Part shown: positions 1 to 10,445 of the stretch, in pieces
Numbering within the stretch: the stretch's first letter is position 1
Layout of the letters: every line of letters starts with the position of its first letter
DNA from: Palaemon carinicauda
Taxonomy: Eukaryota; Arthropoda; Malacostraca; Decapoda; Palaemonidae
Direction of reading: 5' to 3'
Assembly: GCF_036898095.1 (NCBI RefSeq)
Contig: NC_090729.1
Location: forward strand, 67,179,274 to 67,243,273
DNA length: 64,000 bases
Position numbers and translations under genes: made by a program
The notes under the pieces: generated by a model
Databases searched by the model: none
What the model was told of the DNA's origin: nothing
The model's input: the letters and a program-made list of their open reading frames with translations, nothing else

Positions 1-460
1 TTTATATATTGTGTAAAGGGTATATGGAAAAATTCTTTAAAATACACATGATAATATTACTGTAGCATTGCTAACATTAGCAATGCCACCGTAACGTTGG
101 TAACGCTGTGTATCATTGGTAACGTAGCTAATGTTAACGTTCGGAGTACATACGTGAGGTTTGTGACCTGGGGACTTCTAGGTTACGTTAGGTGGGTTAG
201 TTAGGTTCTGTATATACTTTTTTGTACCTTTTTATAAATTGTGTAATGGGTATATAGAAAAATTCTTTGAATTACACATGGTAATATTACCATAGCACTG
301 CAACCGTTAGTAATGACACCGTAACGTTGGTAATGCTGTGTATCATTGGTAACGCAGTACATACGTGAGTGAAGTGACACGGAAATTGAACAAATCATTA
401 TATTTAAACATTTTAACACAATATATATAACAATAGACATTATATTTAAACATTTTAACA
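1..460 (+). repeat. Left copy of a large interspersed repeat (inverted relative to 10446-10894)
   Basis: No gene is visible. Two direct sub-repeats at about 5-126 and 234-356 share blocks such as 'aaaaattctttgaa' and 'accgtaacgttggta'. The same blocks, including 'gtttgtgacc' followed by 'acttctagg', recur in reverse complement at about 10446-10880. There they lie directly downstream of a Merlin-like transposase exon. I infer that both are pieces of one large repeat family, possibly the non-coding part of that transposon. The two copies lie in opposite orientation on either side of the DIRS insertion. Confidence 0.6.
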
Positions 461-462
461 GA

Positions 463-645
463 AAATATATGTTTCCCTGTAGAAAATAACGTGATTTAAT
501 TGGTTTTCACCTTAATTTCATCTGTAATAACAGCAACCAGTTCAGCTACTTAAAGTTGTTCGATTTGGCTGTTCTGCTGGTTTGCGGTTGAAATAAAGGT
601 CAAATTCTGTCAAATCACGTTTTTGACAACAGGAAAACATATATT
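463..645. mobile_element. Foldback (MITE-like) element, copy 1
   Basis: This is a short palindromic repeat. Its left arm 'aaaatatatgtttccctg' is mirrored by the right arm ending 'caggaaaacatatat'. Both arms contain the 'aacgtgattt' block, and the centre is also partly self-complementary. It has no coding capacity. A better preserved copy lies at 10213-10445. A superfamily cannot be assigned from the termini. It could be a MITE or simply a palindromic part of the surrounding repeat. Confidence 0.55.
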
Positions 646-688
646 TTTTTTTGTTCGAAATCAGAATCTGTAATACAGTAAAACTTTA

Positions 689-690
<2 letters not shown>

Positions 691-781
<91 letters not shown>
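691..781. repeat. (TA)n microsatellite, array 1
   Basis: Uninterrupted AT dinucleotide array of about 90 bp. It belongs to the host repeat that also carries array 2 at 30847-30951, because the sequence next to both ('tcattgatat', then 'gatgaagtaat') is the same in opposite orientation. Reading frames of alternating Tyr and Ile across it are artefacts. Confidence 0.95.
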
Positions 782-785
<4 letters not shown>

Positions 786-825
786 CTCAATCATTGATAT
801 TTTATGTTGGATGAAGTAATATATA
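782..825. repeat. Left part of host repeat interrupted by the DIRS element
   Basis: The short segment ending 'gatgaagtaatata' matches the reverse complement of about 30787-30840. The rest of the repeat continues at 9637, on the far side of the DIRS element, so the two pieces are halves of one target sequence. Confidence 0.7.
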
Positions 826-827
826 CC

Positions 828-1219
828 GGATTTTGAGCGAAGCGAAAAATCTATTTTTGGGTGAGATAGCCATGTCGTCCTGATGGAAGGTTCCTTCAGT
901 AGCTTCCTTTGGGTATATTTGACTACAGTAGATATTCCCATAGAATTAAACTAAAGGTTTCACAGAATTCTAACTTCCGGCGCGAGTACTCATAAGGTTT
1001 CCCTTTAGGATATCATATGATAACAGGGAACGTATGCTTGACACGCCACATAGCTATCTGCACCCCACATAGCATTTACGCTTCGAGGGGGAAGTGTGGT
1101 AAGTTATGGGAGGAGCCGTTACTAACTTCTCCTCCTCCGTTACTGTTACGGTACTCGGTGACGTCATACCGCATCCCGGTTGACGTCACCGTTGCGCGCC
1201 TTTCTCATTCCTTCCGGCA
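828..1219. repeat. DIRS inverted terminal repeat, left (element 3' end)
   Basis: Reads 'ccatgtcgtcctgatggaag' near the outer end. Further in it carries 'ttgactacagtagatattcc' and 'cttcgagggggaagtgtgg'. Each block appears in reverse complement in the right repeat at 9262-9636, with a few substitutions and small indels. Confidence 0.88.
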
Positions 1220-1294
1220 TCTAGGCCAGCATCCATGATACAATAAGACTGGGAGGGGCCTGTCAAGGCCTGAATAGAGAACAAAGGGCGGGTC

Positions 1295-1390
1295 CATCAG
1301 GATGACATGGCTATCTCATCCAAAAATAGATTTTTCGCTTCGCTCAATATACTTTTTTTGGACTCAGGCCATGTCGTCCTGATGGAAGTG
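1295..1390. repeat. DIRS internal complementary region
   Basis: The first half (about 1298-1348, with 'agatttttcgcttcgctc') is the reverse complement of the outer left terminal repeat. The second half (about 1355-1388, with 'ggactcaggccatgtcgtcc') is the reverse complement of the outer right terminal repeat. In DIRS elements this region templates the joining of the two ends into a circle. It lies next to the 3'-side terminal repeat, as expected for a minus-strand element. Confidence 0.85.
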
Positions 1391-2115
1391 TACCAGGGAA
1401 TTAATGTATCATGGATTTTTTCCCTTTTTGTAGTGCCTTCGACTTCTAGACAATATTCCTTTGGTCTGATGACCACCGAGACCTGTAACATTTCCATTAC
1501 ATGTCACTTCAGAGAAACATGTACTATGTTCCTGCGTCCTGCCTCCCCCCCCCCCCTTCCCTGGCAGGGAAGAGTCCTATTGGACGTAAGGAAAATCTTG
1601 AATTACCTTAGTCTAGATGAGTTTGTATCAATAAGGAACATTAGTATAATCATTGTTCAGACAATCTTTCATATCATGAGGGAAGTAAAACTCTCAAACA
1701 GTATTTTATTTCCAAAATGAGGGCGAAATAAGACGCACAAGTAAAGCAAATTCTATTTTTATTTAGTCAAAATAAGAATTAGCATACAACAGGTAATAAG
1801 TATAAATTGTAATGGAATGCAATCAGTTACATAGGCTTGAGACATTAATAGAAAAGGGGTGTGGATTCTGAAAAGGAAAAACTTGCCATTACACACATTA
1901 GTTCCGTAGGAACTATAAAGTCTTTCTAGAATGTCTTATATGCACTTCATGTTAAGAACATGTGGCACACATGTTTTAGTCTATGTGACTTCACCTTTGT
2001 ATAAGAACAGTCCTTAGTGTCACAAGGTGGCACTAATTTCACTATTTTGCACACTAGGGTCAACACCGACACCCTTAGAGTTAGAGTCCCGAATAACTCA
2101 CTGTTCTACGCAGCA
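1391..2115. other. DIRS 3' non-coding region
   Basis: No supported gene is visible. It contains a C homopolymer run at about 1545-1556 and otherwise AT-rich sequence between the internal complementary region and the recombinase. Confidence 0.6.
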
Positions 2116-3234
2116 CTAAGCAGCAGGTTTTAGCACACTACCTGCAGCTACCACAAATCTCTTCAGTTCATGCACCTGCTTCGCGTAGTGTTTGAAAAAC
2201 ACTCTCGAAGACTTCCAGTCTGTGAAAGAGTGGAGAATTTCGAAGTCCATTGACTGGAAGAAATTCAGATAAGAGGCGACTTTCCTGTGATCGTGACCTG
2301 CGGGTGTACTGTCAGGATCCGCTCTGTGAATAAAGCAGGTGATCTTCGCCCTAATTTGTTTGAGTGACAAATTGGACCCTGATGTTTCCCCTTTAAAGAG
2401 CTGTCCTCCGCCAAAGTCTGAAGTTCTTTGAAGATCGACCTTTAGACTCTCCACTGGAAACACAGAGACATCTTCCTTTAGAGGGCAGATTCTCCAGCAG
2501 CCCCACCTTTTAGTGGGTAGCTCGTTCTTGGCGAGTAACGTTGGGTCAGGAAACAGGGTAAGCTCGCCTTTTTCTGCGAACTGGATCTAGCCCTCTTCTC
2601 TTGATAATGCCACAATTTCACTGACTCGGGCTCCCGAGGCGAGAGCAAATAAGAAAATCAATTTTTGAGTCAAATATTTCGAAGGGCAAGTTTCATTGTC
2701 CAAACTTGAGGCAAAGTGGAGCACCTTGTCAAGAGATCAGAAAATGGGTCTCGGTGGGGGTGCGGGTCCGAGTCTAGCACATGCCTTTGGCAGCTTGTTA
2801 AAGATATCATTAGACAGGTCTATCTGGAAGGCATAGAGTAATGGTCTTGTCAAGGCCGATTTGCAGGTGGAAATTGTGTTGGCTGCAAAGCCTTGTCCAT
2901 GAAGGTGAATGAAGTAGGACAAACAAAAATCCATTGAAATTTCTGTAGGATTTTTAGCCTTGACAAAGGACACCCACTTCTTCCAGGATGACTCATATTG
3001 CCTTCTGGTAGATTTTGTTTTGTATTCCTCTAAGAAGTCTAAGCATTTCTTTGAGATCCCAAACCTCTTCTTGACGGCTAGGGAGAGAAAATCCTGAGAT
3101 GAAGGTCTCGGATTTTCTTTGATGAAGCAAAGACAGTCGACTTCTGAACTTGCTGTGTTAGAATTGGGTCCGGCAGGGGAATTAGCTTGGGTTGTAACTA
3201 CAGGATTAATGGGAACTAGTTGCTCCGGGACCAC
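2116..3234 (-). pseudogene. DIRS tyrosine recombinase (two in-frame stops)
   Basis: This domain would integrate the circular DNA copy in the nucleus. One minus-strand frame runs from 3234 to 2116. The N-terminal core-binding part contains 'TRRQYESSWKKWVSFV'. The catalytic part shows Arg I in 'SGARVSE' (around 2628), the His-x-x-Arg block in 'GHDHRKVAS' (around 2290), a downstream 'DWKSSRVFFKHY' and the terminal Tyr. The frame is interrupted by TGA at 2739-2737 and TAG at 2589-2587, with no frameshift. It ends at a TAG just inside the element's 3' part. RT and RNase H lie immediately upstream in the same frame, as expected for a DIRS pol. Confidence 0.85.
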
Positions 3235-3499
3235 TTGGCTGCCAGTAGGCCTGCTGTTCCTTGGAAGGATCTCAGCTTGGTGAGGACTTTCAGCAGAAGG
3301 TTGGGTGGAGGGAGCAGGTAAATCTTAGTCCATCTGTTCCAATCCAGGGACATGGCGTCCACCGCTTCCGCTCAGGGGTCCTCGTATTGAGCCATGTAGG
3401 GAGGAAGTGGTTTGTTGTGGCTCGTTGTGAAGAGGTCGATCTGCAGTACCGGGACTTGTCGGGAGATGAAGGAGAATGAGTCTGCGTCTAGGGACTATT

Positions 3500-3860
3500 C
3501 TGACTCTATCGGAGTTGTCCTGGATAGAGCATTCTTGTAGGTGAACTGCTGAAAGGTGCCATCTTTTCTTGTCCGCCAGGCGGAAGATGGGTAGCAATAC
3601 TTGGTTGAGTTGGGGCGATCTTGAGCCCTGACGGTTGAGACATCTGACAACGACGTCGATGTCCAGAGTCAGACGGATGTGGACTGAGGGACGTGGAGAA
3701 AGCCTCTTCAGAGTGAGAAGGACCGCCATGGCCTCCAAGATGTTGATGTGAAACGTCTTGAATAGGGAAGACCATGTTCCTTGAACTTGTCGTTGGTGGG
3801 AGTGACCCCCCCACCCCCATCCTTCTAGCGATGCATCCGTATGGATAACGACTGTTGGAG
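3500..3860 (-). pseudogene. DIRS RNase H domain
   Basis: Same minus-strand frame as the recombinase. 'VIHTDASLEGWG' (around 3850-3815) supplies the first catalytic Asp. 'LEAMAVLLTLKRL' (around 3745) supplies the catalytic Glu. 'LTLDIDVVVRCLNRQG' (around 3665) follows. The domain removes the RNA strand during reverse transcription. It sits between RT and recombinase and is recognisable but fragmentary at its C-terminal end. Confidence 0.75.
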
Positions 3861-4090
3861 GCGGTGGTTGAAGAGGTAATGATCTTTTCAGGTTCTTTGC
3901 CTCCGACCATGGCTTTAGGAGTGATAGAAGCCTGGTCGGCAGAGGTCTCTTGAGATCTCTTCGAGCGATTGATGCCTATCTTCTCCAGACTCCCGATGCA
4001 TCCTTTAGCTGTGCTCGCAGCACTGGGTCTGTCACTGAAGCGAACTGAAGGGAGCCGAGCACCCGTTCCTATTATCGTCTTGAAATTCGT

Positions 4091-5211
4091 TTAGATTTCA
4101 GGAGTCTCTTGACAGATCCCGCTATTTCCTTTCTTTTCTTCAGAGGAATGGAAAGACGGTGTGACTGAAATTCCCAATGGATTCCTAGCCATTAGAACTT
4201 CTGAGCTGGAGAAAGTCGAGACTTTTAAGTGTTGATATTGAAGCCCAAATGTTCCAAGAATAGGGTCACCTTTGTGGAAGCTTGCAGGCATTCTTCTATG
4301 GATGCTGCCCACACCAGCCAATCGTATAGGTAAGTCATCACCTGGACGCCTTGTAAGCGTAGCTGTTGGACGATCGTCTCTGCGAGCTTCGTGAATATCC
4401 TTGGGGCTATGTTTAGCCCAAAGGGCATGGCTCTGAAGGCGTACTGTCTTCTTTGAAGCCTGATTTCTAGGTAGGAGGAGGTCTGGCAATTCATTGGAAT
4501 GTGCCAGTAGGTGTCCGCATTGTCTACCGAGACTGTGTATGCCTTTTGAGCCAGCAGGGCTCTTAAGTGCTGAAGAATCAGCATTTTGAACTTGTTGTTC
4601 ACTATGAACTTGTTGAGAGGGGACAAGTCCAGAATGACTCAGAATTTGTCGGAGTCCTTCTTGGGAACACAGAATAGTCTTCCTTGGAACCTGGTGGACT
4701 TTACCCTCCTGATCACCTTCTTGTTCAAGAGTTCTTGGACGTATTCTTCCAGGACGGAAGTGGAGTGTTGGATGAATTGGTGGAAAGCTGGTGGTGGTGT
4801 CACTCAGCCTCATCCTAGTCCGTTCATGATGATGTTGTGAGCCCAAGGATCGAAGGTCCAACGATCCTAGAAGAGGCGGAGTCTTCCTCCCACCGGAAGT
4901 ATCTCATTGCTTCTGGTTTCCCGAGGGTTTACCACCTCGGCCGCTTGCTCCCCATCTTCCTCTCCCTCTGGAGGGACGTTGAGAGGAGTCTCTGCCGGTG
5001 CCTCTACCTTTGGGACAAAAGGAAGTCGACTGCCTTTCGTAGGCTGGTGTGAAGGCTGGTGACTGAGCCACCACCGGCTGGAGTACCAACTGAAAGGTTT
5101 ATTGGGGCTGAGCCACCAACTGGGGAGCTGCGGGTGCCGGAAACTGGCGCTTAGCCTGACGCTGCTGAGGTCTGGGCTTGTTGGTCTTCTTCTTAGGTTG
5201 AGGGCCCTCAT
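4091..5211 (-). pseudogene. DIRS reverse transcriptase
   Basis: The pol frame opens around 5211, overlapping the end of the Gag-like frame, then runs into RT. 'FCVPKKDSDKF' (around 4660), 'LSPLNKFIVNN', 'NADTYWHIPM' (around 4510) and 'FRAMPFGLNIAPRIFTKL' (around 4420) are RT fingers and palm blocks. The catalytic box reads Tyr-Leu-Tyr-Asp-Trp at about 4335-4321, where the family has Tyr-Leu-Asp-Asp-Trp, so one catalytic Asp is lost. There are also stops upstream, including TGA directly after 'KKDSDKF' and one after 'GGRLRLF' (about 4869). The part after the palm is broken by further stops. Confidence 0.82.
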
Positions 5212-6835
5212 CCTGAGAAGATTTCCTCTTCTCCGACATACCCCACTTATGTAGAAGGTTCCTGTTCTCCGTGGCGGCTCTGTCGACGATCTCTTTCACG
5301 AGGTCGTTGAGGAAGAAATCTTTCCCCCAGATGTTGGAGGAAATCAGCTTCCGGGGTTCGTGTTTGACGGTGGCATCCGCAAACACGAACTCTCTGCATG
5401 CTCACAGGGCCCTGATGAAGCTATATAAGTCCTTCGTCAGGGTGGCAAGGTGGGCCTTAGCCAAGACCATGTAGACGCCTGGGGTCCTTGTGTCCCCAGC
5501 CATTGTCTCCGCCTGGACTTAAAGGGAAAGGAAGGCAGCTAGCCTCTCCTTCGTGTCATGCTCCCGACATAGAAGGTATTCGGAGAGTTTGGGGAGGTTC
5601 TCGTTGAACTGCCATCCAGCGATGTCAGCTTCCAACTTTTCCACAGAAAAGTTAAAAGGATGTCTTTCCAGTTCTTGTCGTCGGGAGGTAGGGTGAGGGA
5701 GAGGGGCCTACATTCCTCCAATGTAGGACAGGGTTTCCCTTCCTCCACCCCCTTCAACACTGCCAGCAGGGATTTCTCTGTGAAGGGGAAGACCATGGTG
5801 GCAGGAGCAAGAAATGACGGGTGTTTTTTGCTTAGGGCCGGAGTTGGTGTAGCCCTTACTCTTCAGTCAGCCAGCCAGAAGAAATTGAGCCTTTGCGTGG
5901 TCGAAGACGATGACCTCCTTAGGCTCAGTTTCCTCCTTGGAAACTGGCTCGGTCTTGAGACAGATGTAACTGTCCGGATAAGCCTCAAAGCTAGGCGAAA
6001 ACTCCACCTCTTCAAGGGGAATGGCGCCTGACTTGTCATTGACGAAGATACGTCCACTCGTGATCGGCATGTGTTCTGCATGCCTCCATGGGTTCGTCAC
6101 TGCACATGGGGGAAGATCCTTCACGGTGATCTTCCTCGGGGTCTGTTTCGACAAATGTAGGATTTCCCTCTTGAAATCCTCGTCCCTCTGACGAATCCTC
6201 TCGTCCAGGATCGCCACCAAGGCTTGGAGGTTATCCACGGGGGTGTCCACTCTTGCAGGTGTAGGAGTGGAGGAGGTAGAGGGGACGGGTTCCAAAACAG
6301 CAACGGAAGTAATAGAGGGGGCAGGGGTGCCTTCACCCCCAGAGTCAGGAGCCTCCCTAGGCTCCTCTTCCTCTCGACCCTCGGCCATTAGGGTCCTTTC
6401 GGTGGTGTCCGACACTTCCGACATCCGTTCCACCTCGTCAAGATGGAAGTCTTGAAGTGCGTCCGATGCGTCCAGTTCAACCGTCAGTTGGACGCAGGGG
6501 ATCTCCAGTTTGGGGATGACAGCATCCACAGATGCTTTGGGCAAGAGCAGAGCTCTCATCTTCTCACTAGGGAGATAGGACCCAGTGGCATTCTTCTGGA
6601 AACCACTCACCCATTTGCATAGTTTCTCGCGAGCGATGTCCCTGACCTCCGCACACGGAGGGGCCTCGAACGTCTCGTTGAGCAGGTCCTTGCAGACTGT
6701 GCAGACCTGCGGGTCCCAATAACGAAGAGTTCCTTGGGAAACGGAACAGTTGGCGTGGGTTCGGCACGCCAGGTGGCCATAGAAGTCCAGGCGCCGAACG
6801 CTGTAGAAGGCGCTCTCACACTGGATGTACTCCTC
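5099..6835 (-). pseudogene. DIRS Gag-like protein, interrupted
   Basis: A minus-strand frame opens at 6835 directly after a good 3' splice-site consensus ('ttcttctttacag', 6849-6836) and stays open to 5867. Its start has Cys/His pairs ('VCTVCKDLL'), then a Ser/Glu/Pro-rich acidic stretch. The same frame resumes further down with 'ENLPKLSEYLLCREHD' (around 5580) and 'SNIWGKDFFLNDLVKEIVDR' (around 5310). It ends in a Lys/Arg/Pro/Gln-rich tail near 5099 that overlaps the pol frame. Several stops separate these blocks. I infer a nucleocapsid role from position and composition, not from a recognised fold. Confidence 0.6.
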
Positions 6836-6840
6836 CTGTA

Positions 6841-9261
6841 AAGAAGAAAGGGGTATATGAGTCTACAGAAGTCTATATAATTGACTTAAAGTAATCTTCG
6901 ATTAGTCTTAAAGTAATTCCAATTACAATACAGTATAAGATTCTTCTCCAACTGTAAGCTTGGGATAGGTAAGCTGGAAATGAAGCAGAAAAGACATACT
7001 TGTTCATCCCACCCAGCCAATTGCCTTGACCTCTCACAATAACTAATTCTAGGGCCTTCTTCAGAACGCCCTAAGGAGGGGGAAGGGATATCCGAAATGG
7101 ATAATTAGCACAGCTTGTACTTCCTCCGGAGTATTAGTAATGGTGAGAGGGAGGGAGCTGTGTTCATTCAGCTTAATGGAAAAGGAGAGTAAATATTCCC
7201 AATTCAGGTAGGTCCCGGCAAGGGACTGCGCATGAATGCACAGAGCATGCTAGAAGTATTTACTGCACAACTATACACCAGAGTTTTCTGACTAGAGTAT
7301 GTACTATACCATAGATGTACTGGTTATCGTATATAGCTATACAATAGACACTGCCGGCGCATTGCCGGCAGGGTAGAAGTGACAGTCCACTGATATAATA
7401 TGATTAGATGGCACCGGCAGAACGCCGGAATGTCGGAAGCACACCGGGCGCCGGCGAATTTCCAGTTGAGGGGGAACCCCTCCCAGCCATCAGTCTATGT
7501 GGCGGAGAAAGGGCAATACCTCAGGATGATGGCAGATCGCCGGCATGTCAGCGGCCCCCGCCAGTTGGCAGGCAACCGACTTTAGGTACTCCGACCCTGA
7601 CTTCAATCTATCAGACAGAGAGGATACCAGGTCTAAACTGACGGCTCTTGCCGGCAGAGTAGTGTGACAGTGTACCAGCACTGATTGCGATAAAGAGAAA
7701 GTATAGAGGAAGGAGGCGGGAAAGGTGGTAGCTCACTACCCTAACCTCGTCTTCTTCCGGAAGGAGGGTTCAAATGGAAGGGAGAGAATGGCAAGCTTCC
7801 ATCCAGCCGCAACAGAGCCGGCAGTCAGCTAGAGTTGCAGGTGGCGGTGCAAGGGAGGACCAAAGAACACTCTAAGATAGTGAGATCTTCCGCCGGCAGA
7901 CCGACCAGTCGTATGCTATCCCCTAGTTCAACTATATGCGGGAAGCCTAGCAGTTCGGACTAACCAATGAAAGGACCAGGCCGACCCCACATCCCGCCGG
8001 AACTCGGTCGAGTTGTAGGACGGTGGATAGAGGTGTGATGGCTAAGCCATCACCAAAGGACAGAGTGGGAGGGGAGAGGGTCCTGAGAAGGAGTGTAGGG
8101 GAAGGCGTGAGCCCTCGCCGACACTCCAGGGGGTGGTGTTCTGCTTCAGTACTGGCACTATCCTAGGTGTAGGAAGAATTCGTTCTCCAGCCTAGGGTAG
8201 GTTAGTACAGTGAAGGGGCAGCACGGATGTGCCGTCCTAAACTATAAAGAAAGAGAATCCCAGGGCCTGCCTAACCTAGGCTATGGGAACATATCCCATA
8301 GACCGGGGAAGGCAGGTGTAGGACAATTCGCTAGGACACAGGGAGGAAGGGTCGTAACCCTATCAGGTGTGGTCTAGGGGGAAGGGCAGAGCCCCTACCC
8401 CCCCTCCCCTTTTGCTGACCAGCGGAGACCAAAAGGAGAGTTCATTCGACTAATGGGGTAGCTGGGGGAAAACGACTGGTACTCTGAAGTTCTGCCCCAA
8501 ACTCAAAGCTCTTGAACTATGGCTATATGCGGGGAAAGAAAATCCTAACCTAAACTCACTTGAATACGATTCAAGGTAAGGAGGGCTAGGATGTAGCCTA
8601 GGCTACCTCAGAGGGAGGAGAGATTACTTTGGTGCGAAGGTAACCGGGGAGGTGAGAAAGTATACAAAAGCCCTAAGCGTTAGGTTAGGGGCGAGGGAGT
8701 CGACTACTAAGATCATCGAAACCCCTTGTATACTTCCTAGAAGGAGGAAAAAAACATGTGCAATCACTGAATCTCATATGTATAAATGCCTAAAATCTTC
8801 ATTTCTTAAATTAACACTAGGAACAAATATTATATCATGCATGAAAGTAAACCAAAATGCCTAGGCTATCGAGCCTCGGGGCTAGGCTAGCAAGCTAGCA
8901 CGTGAATTCGGCTACCTACACTCGCCGAAAAGGAATACTATCGGCATGATATAACTAATTCCTAGCAATGAAGACTAAATAACTAATACTGATAATTAGT
9001 TATGAAACCAGGAAGGTTGTTCTGGCTGACTAAATAAAGCATGCGATGCGCACAACAGCGTCAGCATCATGACCCCTCCGGTTAAGGCAGCAGCTCCGCC
9101 ACAAAACATGGTATTTTAAGATAAAATGGCATTACTTTACTGCCAGAGCTGATTTATACAATACAAGAATATGGTACTCAAATTTCCAGAAGAAGGTGAG
9201 GCAGAAGATTGCAACATGATGAAACTGATAGCGAATAACTGGGAAAAAACACCCAGTCAAA
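6841..9261. other. DIRS 5' region: probable intron or leader with GCCGGC cluster
   Basis: No supported coding frame. It begins, in element orientation, next to the right terminal repeat and ends at the splice acceptor before the Gag-like exon, so it may include a 5' exon and intron. It is more GC-rich than the surrounding window. Between 7353 and 7897 the palindromic hexamer GCCGGC occurs seven times (7353, 7364, 7450, 7539, 7650, 7818, 7892), with several near-matches. Confidence 0.5.
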
Positions 9262-9636
9262 GATGCTACGAGTGAAGGAATGAGGAAGGCGCGCAACGGT
9301 GACGTCAACCAGGATGGCGGTCAACATGGCGGCGGTTATGACGTCATCGAGTACCGTAGCAGTAATGGAGAAGGAGAACTTAGTAACAGCTCCTCCCATA
9401 ACTTGCCACACTTCCCCCTCGAAGCGTAAACGCTATGTGGGGTGCGGATAGCTATGTGGTGTGTCAAGCATACGTCCCCTGTTATTATACAATATCCTAA
9501 AGGGTACTCGCGCCAGAAGTTAGAATTCTGTGAAACCTTTACTTTAATTTTCTAGGAATATCTACTGTAGTCAAATATACCCTAAGGAAGCTACTGAAGG
9601 AACCTTCCATCAGGATGACATGGCCTGAGCCCAAAA
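9262..9636. repeat. DIRS inverted terminal repeat, right (element 5' end)
   Basis: Reverse-complement partner of 828-1219, ending 'gacatggcctgagccc'. Compared with the left repeat it has an extra GC-rich stretch near the inner end ('atggcggcggttatgacgtc') and lacks a short block near 'gtactc'. Confidence 0.88.
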
Positions 9637-9745
9637 ATTGTTGTAATATAGTTGGTAATATTATAGAAAAAATATTTTTAGCCTTTGACTTCAAGACTAT
9701 GTCAAGATACTTTCAAAATCGATTGATAAATAGGTTTTAATCGTA
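9637..9745. repeat. Right part of host repeat interrupted by the DIRS element
   Basis: 'gtaatatagttggtaatatt' followed by 'gacttcaagactatgtcaag' matches the reverse complement of about 30670-30785. Together with 782-825 this reconstructs the pre-insertion sequence. Confidence 0.75.
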
Positions 9746-10212
9746 GTAGGTTGGCTGGGGCACCAGCCATCCATTGAGATACAACTGCTAGAGTGTTATG
9801 TAGTCCTTTGACTGGCCCGACAGTACTGCATTGGATCCTTCTCTCTAGTTATGGTTCACTTTCCCTTTGCCTACACATACACCGAATAGTCTGGCATATT
9901 CTTTACAAATTCCCCTCTATCCTCATACACGTGACAACACTGAGATTACCAAACAATTATTCTTCACCCAAGTGGATAACTACTGCACTATATTATTGTT
10001 TAGCGGCCACTTTCTTCTTCGTAATGGTAGGAACTCTTTAGCTATGGCAACCAACGATTCTAGGAGAAGGACACTCCAAAATCAAACCATTGTTCTCTAG
10101 TCTTGGGTAGTGCCATAGCCTCTGTACCATGGTCTTCCACTGTCTTGGGTTAGAATTCTCTTGCTTGAGGGTAGCCTACACTTTGGCACATTATTCGGTA
10201 ATTTTGTATATT
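9746..10212 (+). mobile_element. Non-LTR retrotransposon 3' fragment (shared dispersed family)
   Basis: Begins 'gtaggttggctggggcacca', runs through 'ggttcactttccctttgcct' and 'gaaggacactccaaaatcaa', and stops at about 10212 where the foldback element begins. The reverse complement of the same sequence occurs at 23774-24010 and in pieces at 22027-22434 and 24025-24250. It has no coding capacity of its own. The family tail is also the 3' end of the RT-bearing copy at 29340-30530. Confidence 0.7.
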
Positions 10213-10445
10213 ATTCTATGGTGTGATTTTGCACAAGAAATATATGATTTCCTATAGCAAATAACGTGATTTAACCGATTTTGATCATTTCAATCGCAAA
10301 CAAATTGATCAACCAGTTCGGTTAGTTATAAGTTGACGAATTGGTTGATGTTATTACGGATGAAATGAATGAGAAAACCAGTTAAATCACGATATCTACT
10401 ATAGGAAATCATATATTTCCTGTGCGAAATCACACAATGAAATAC
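10213..10445. mobile_element. Foldback (MITE-like) element, copy 2
   Basis: A long imperfect palindrome. The left arm 'gtgtgattttgcacaag' plus 'aaatatatgatttccta' is mirrored by 'taggaaatcatatatttcc' plus 'tgtgcgaaatcacac'. The arms are about 65 bp, and the centre also folds ('attgatcaacc' against 'ggttgat'). It is related to the element at 463-645. It has no reading frame and was probably moved in trans if it is mobile at all. Confidence 0.65.

Larger units (their letters stand above)
826..9636 (-). mobile_element. DIRS-type tyrosine-recombinase retrotransposon, full length, decayed
   Basis: A roughly 8.8 kb element on the minus strand. It has inverted terminal repeats of about 370-390 bp (left 828-1219, right 9262-9636). 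An internal complementary region at 1295-1390 reproduces, in complement, both outer ends joined together. The order on the minus strand is Gag-like protein, RT, RNase H, tyrosine recombinase, then the internal complementary region. This is the DIRS1 plan, in which a circular intermediate is integrated by a tyrosine recombinase without a target-site duplication. All coding parts carry stops, so the copy is dead. Its length exceeds what I recall as usual for the group, mostly because of a long non-coding 5' region (6841-9261). Confidence 0.88.

Noticed and set aside
4091..4861. 256-codon minus-strand frame, the longest in the DIRS pol region
   Set aside because: Shadow of the RT frame. The RT motifs are in a different frame, and this one gives a His/Ser-rich composition without motifs.
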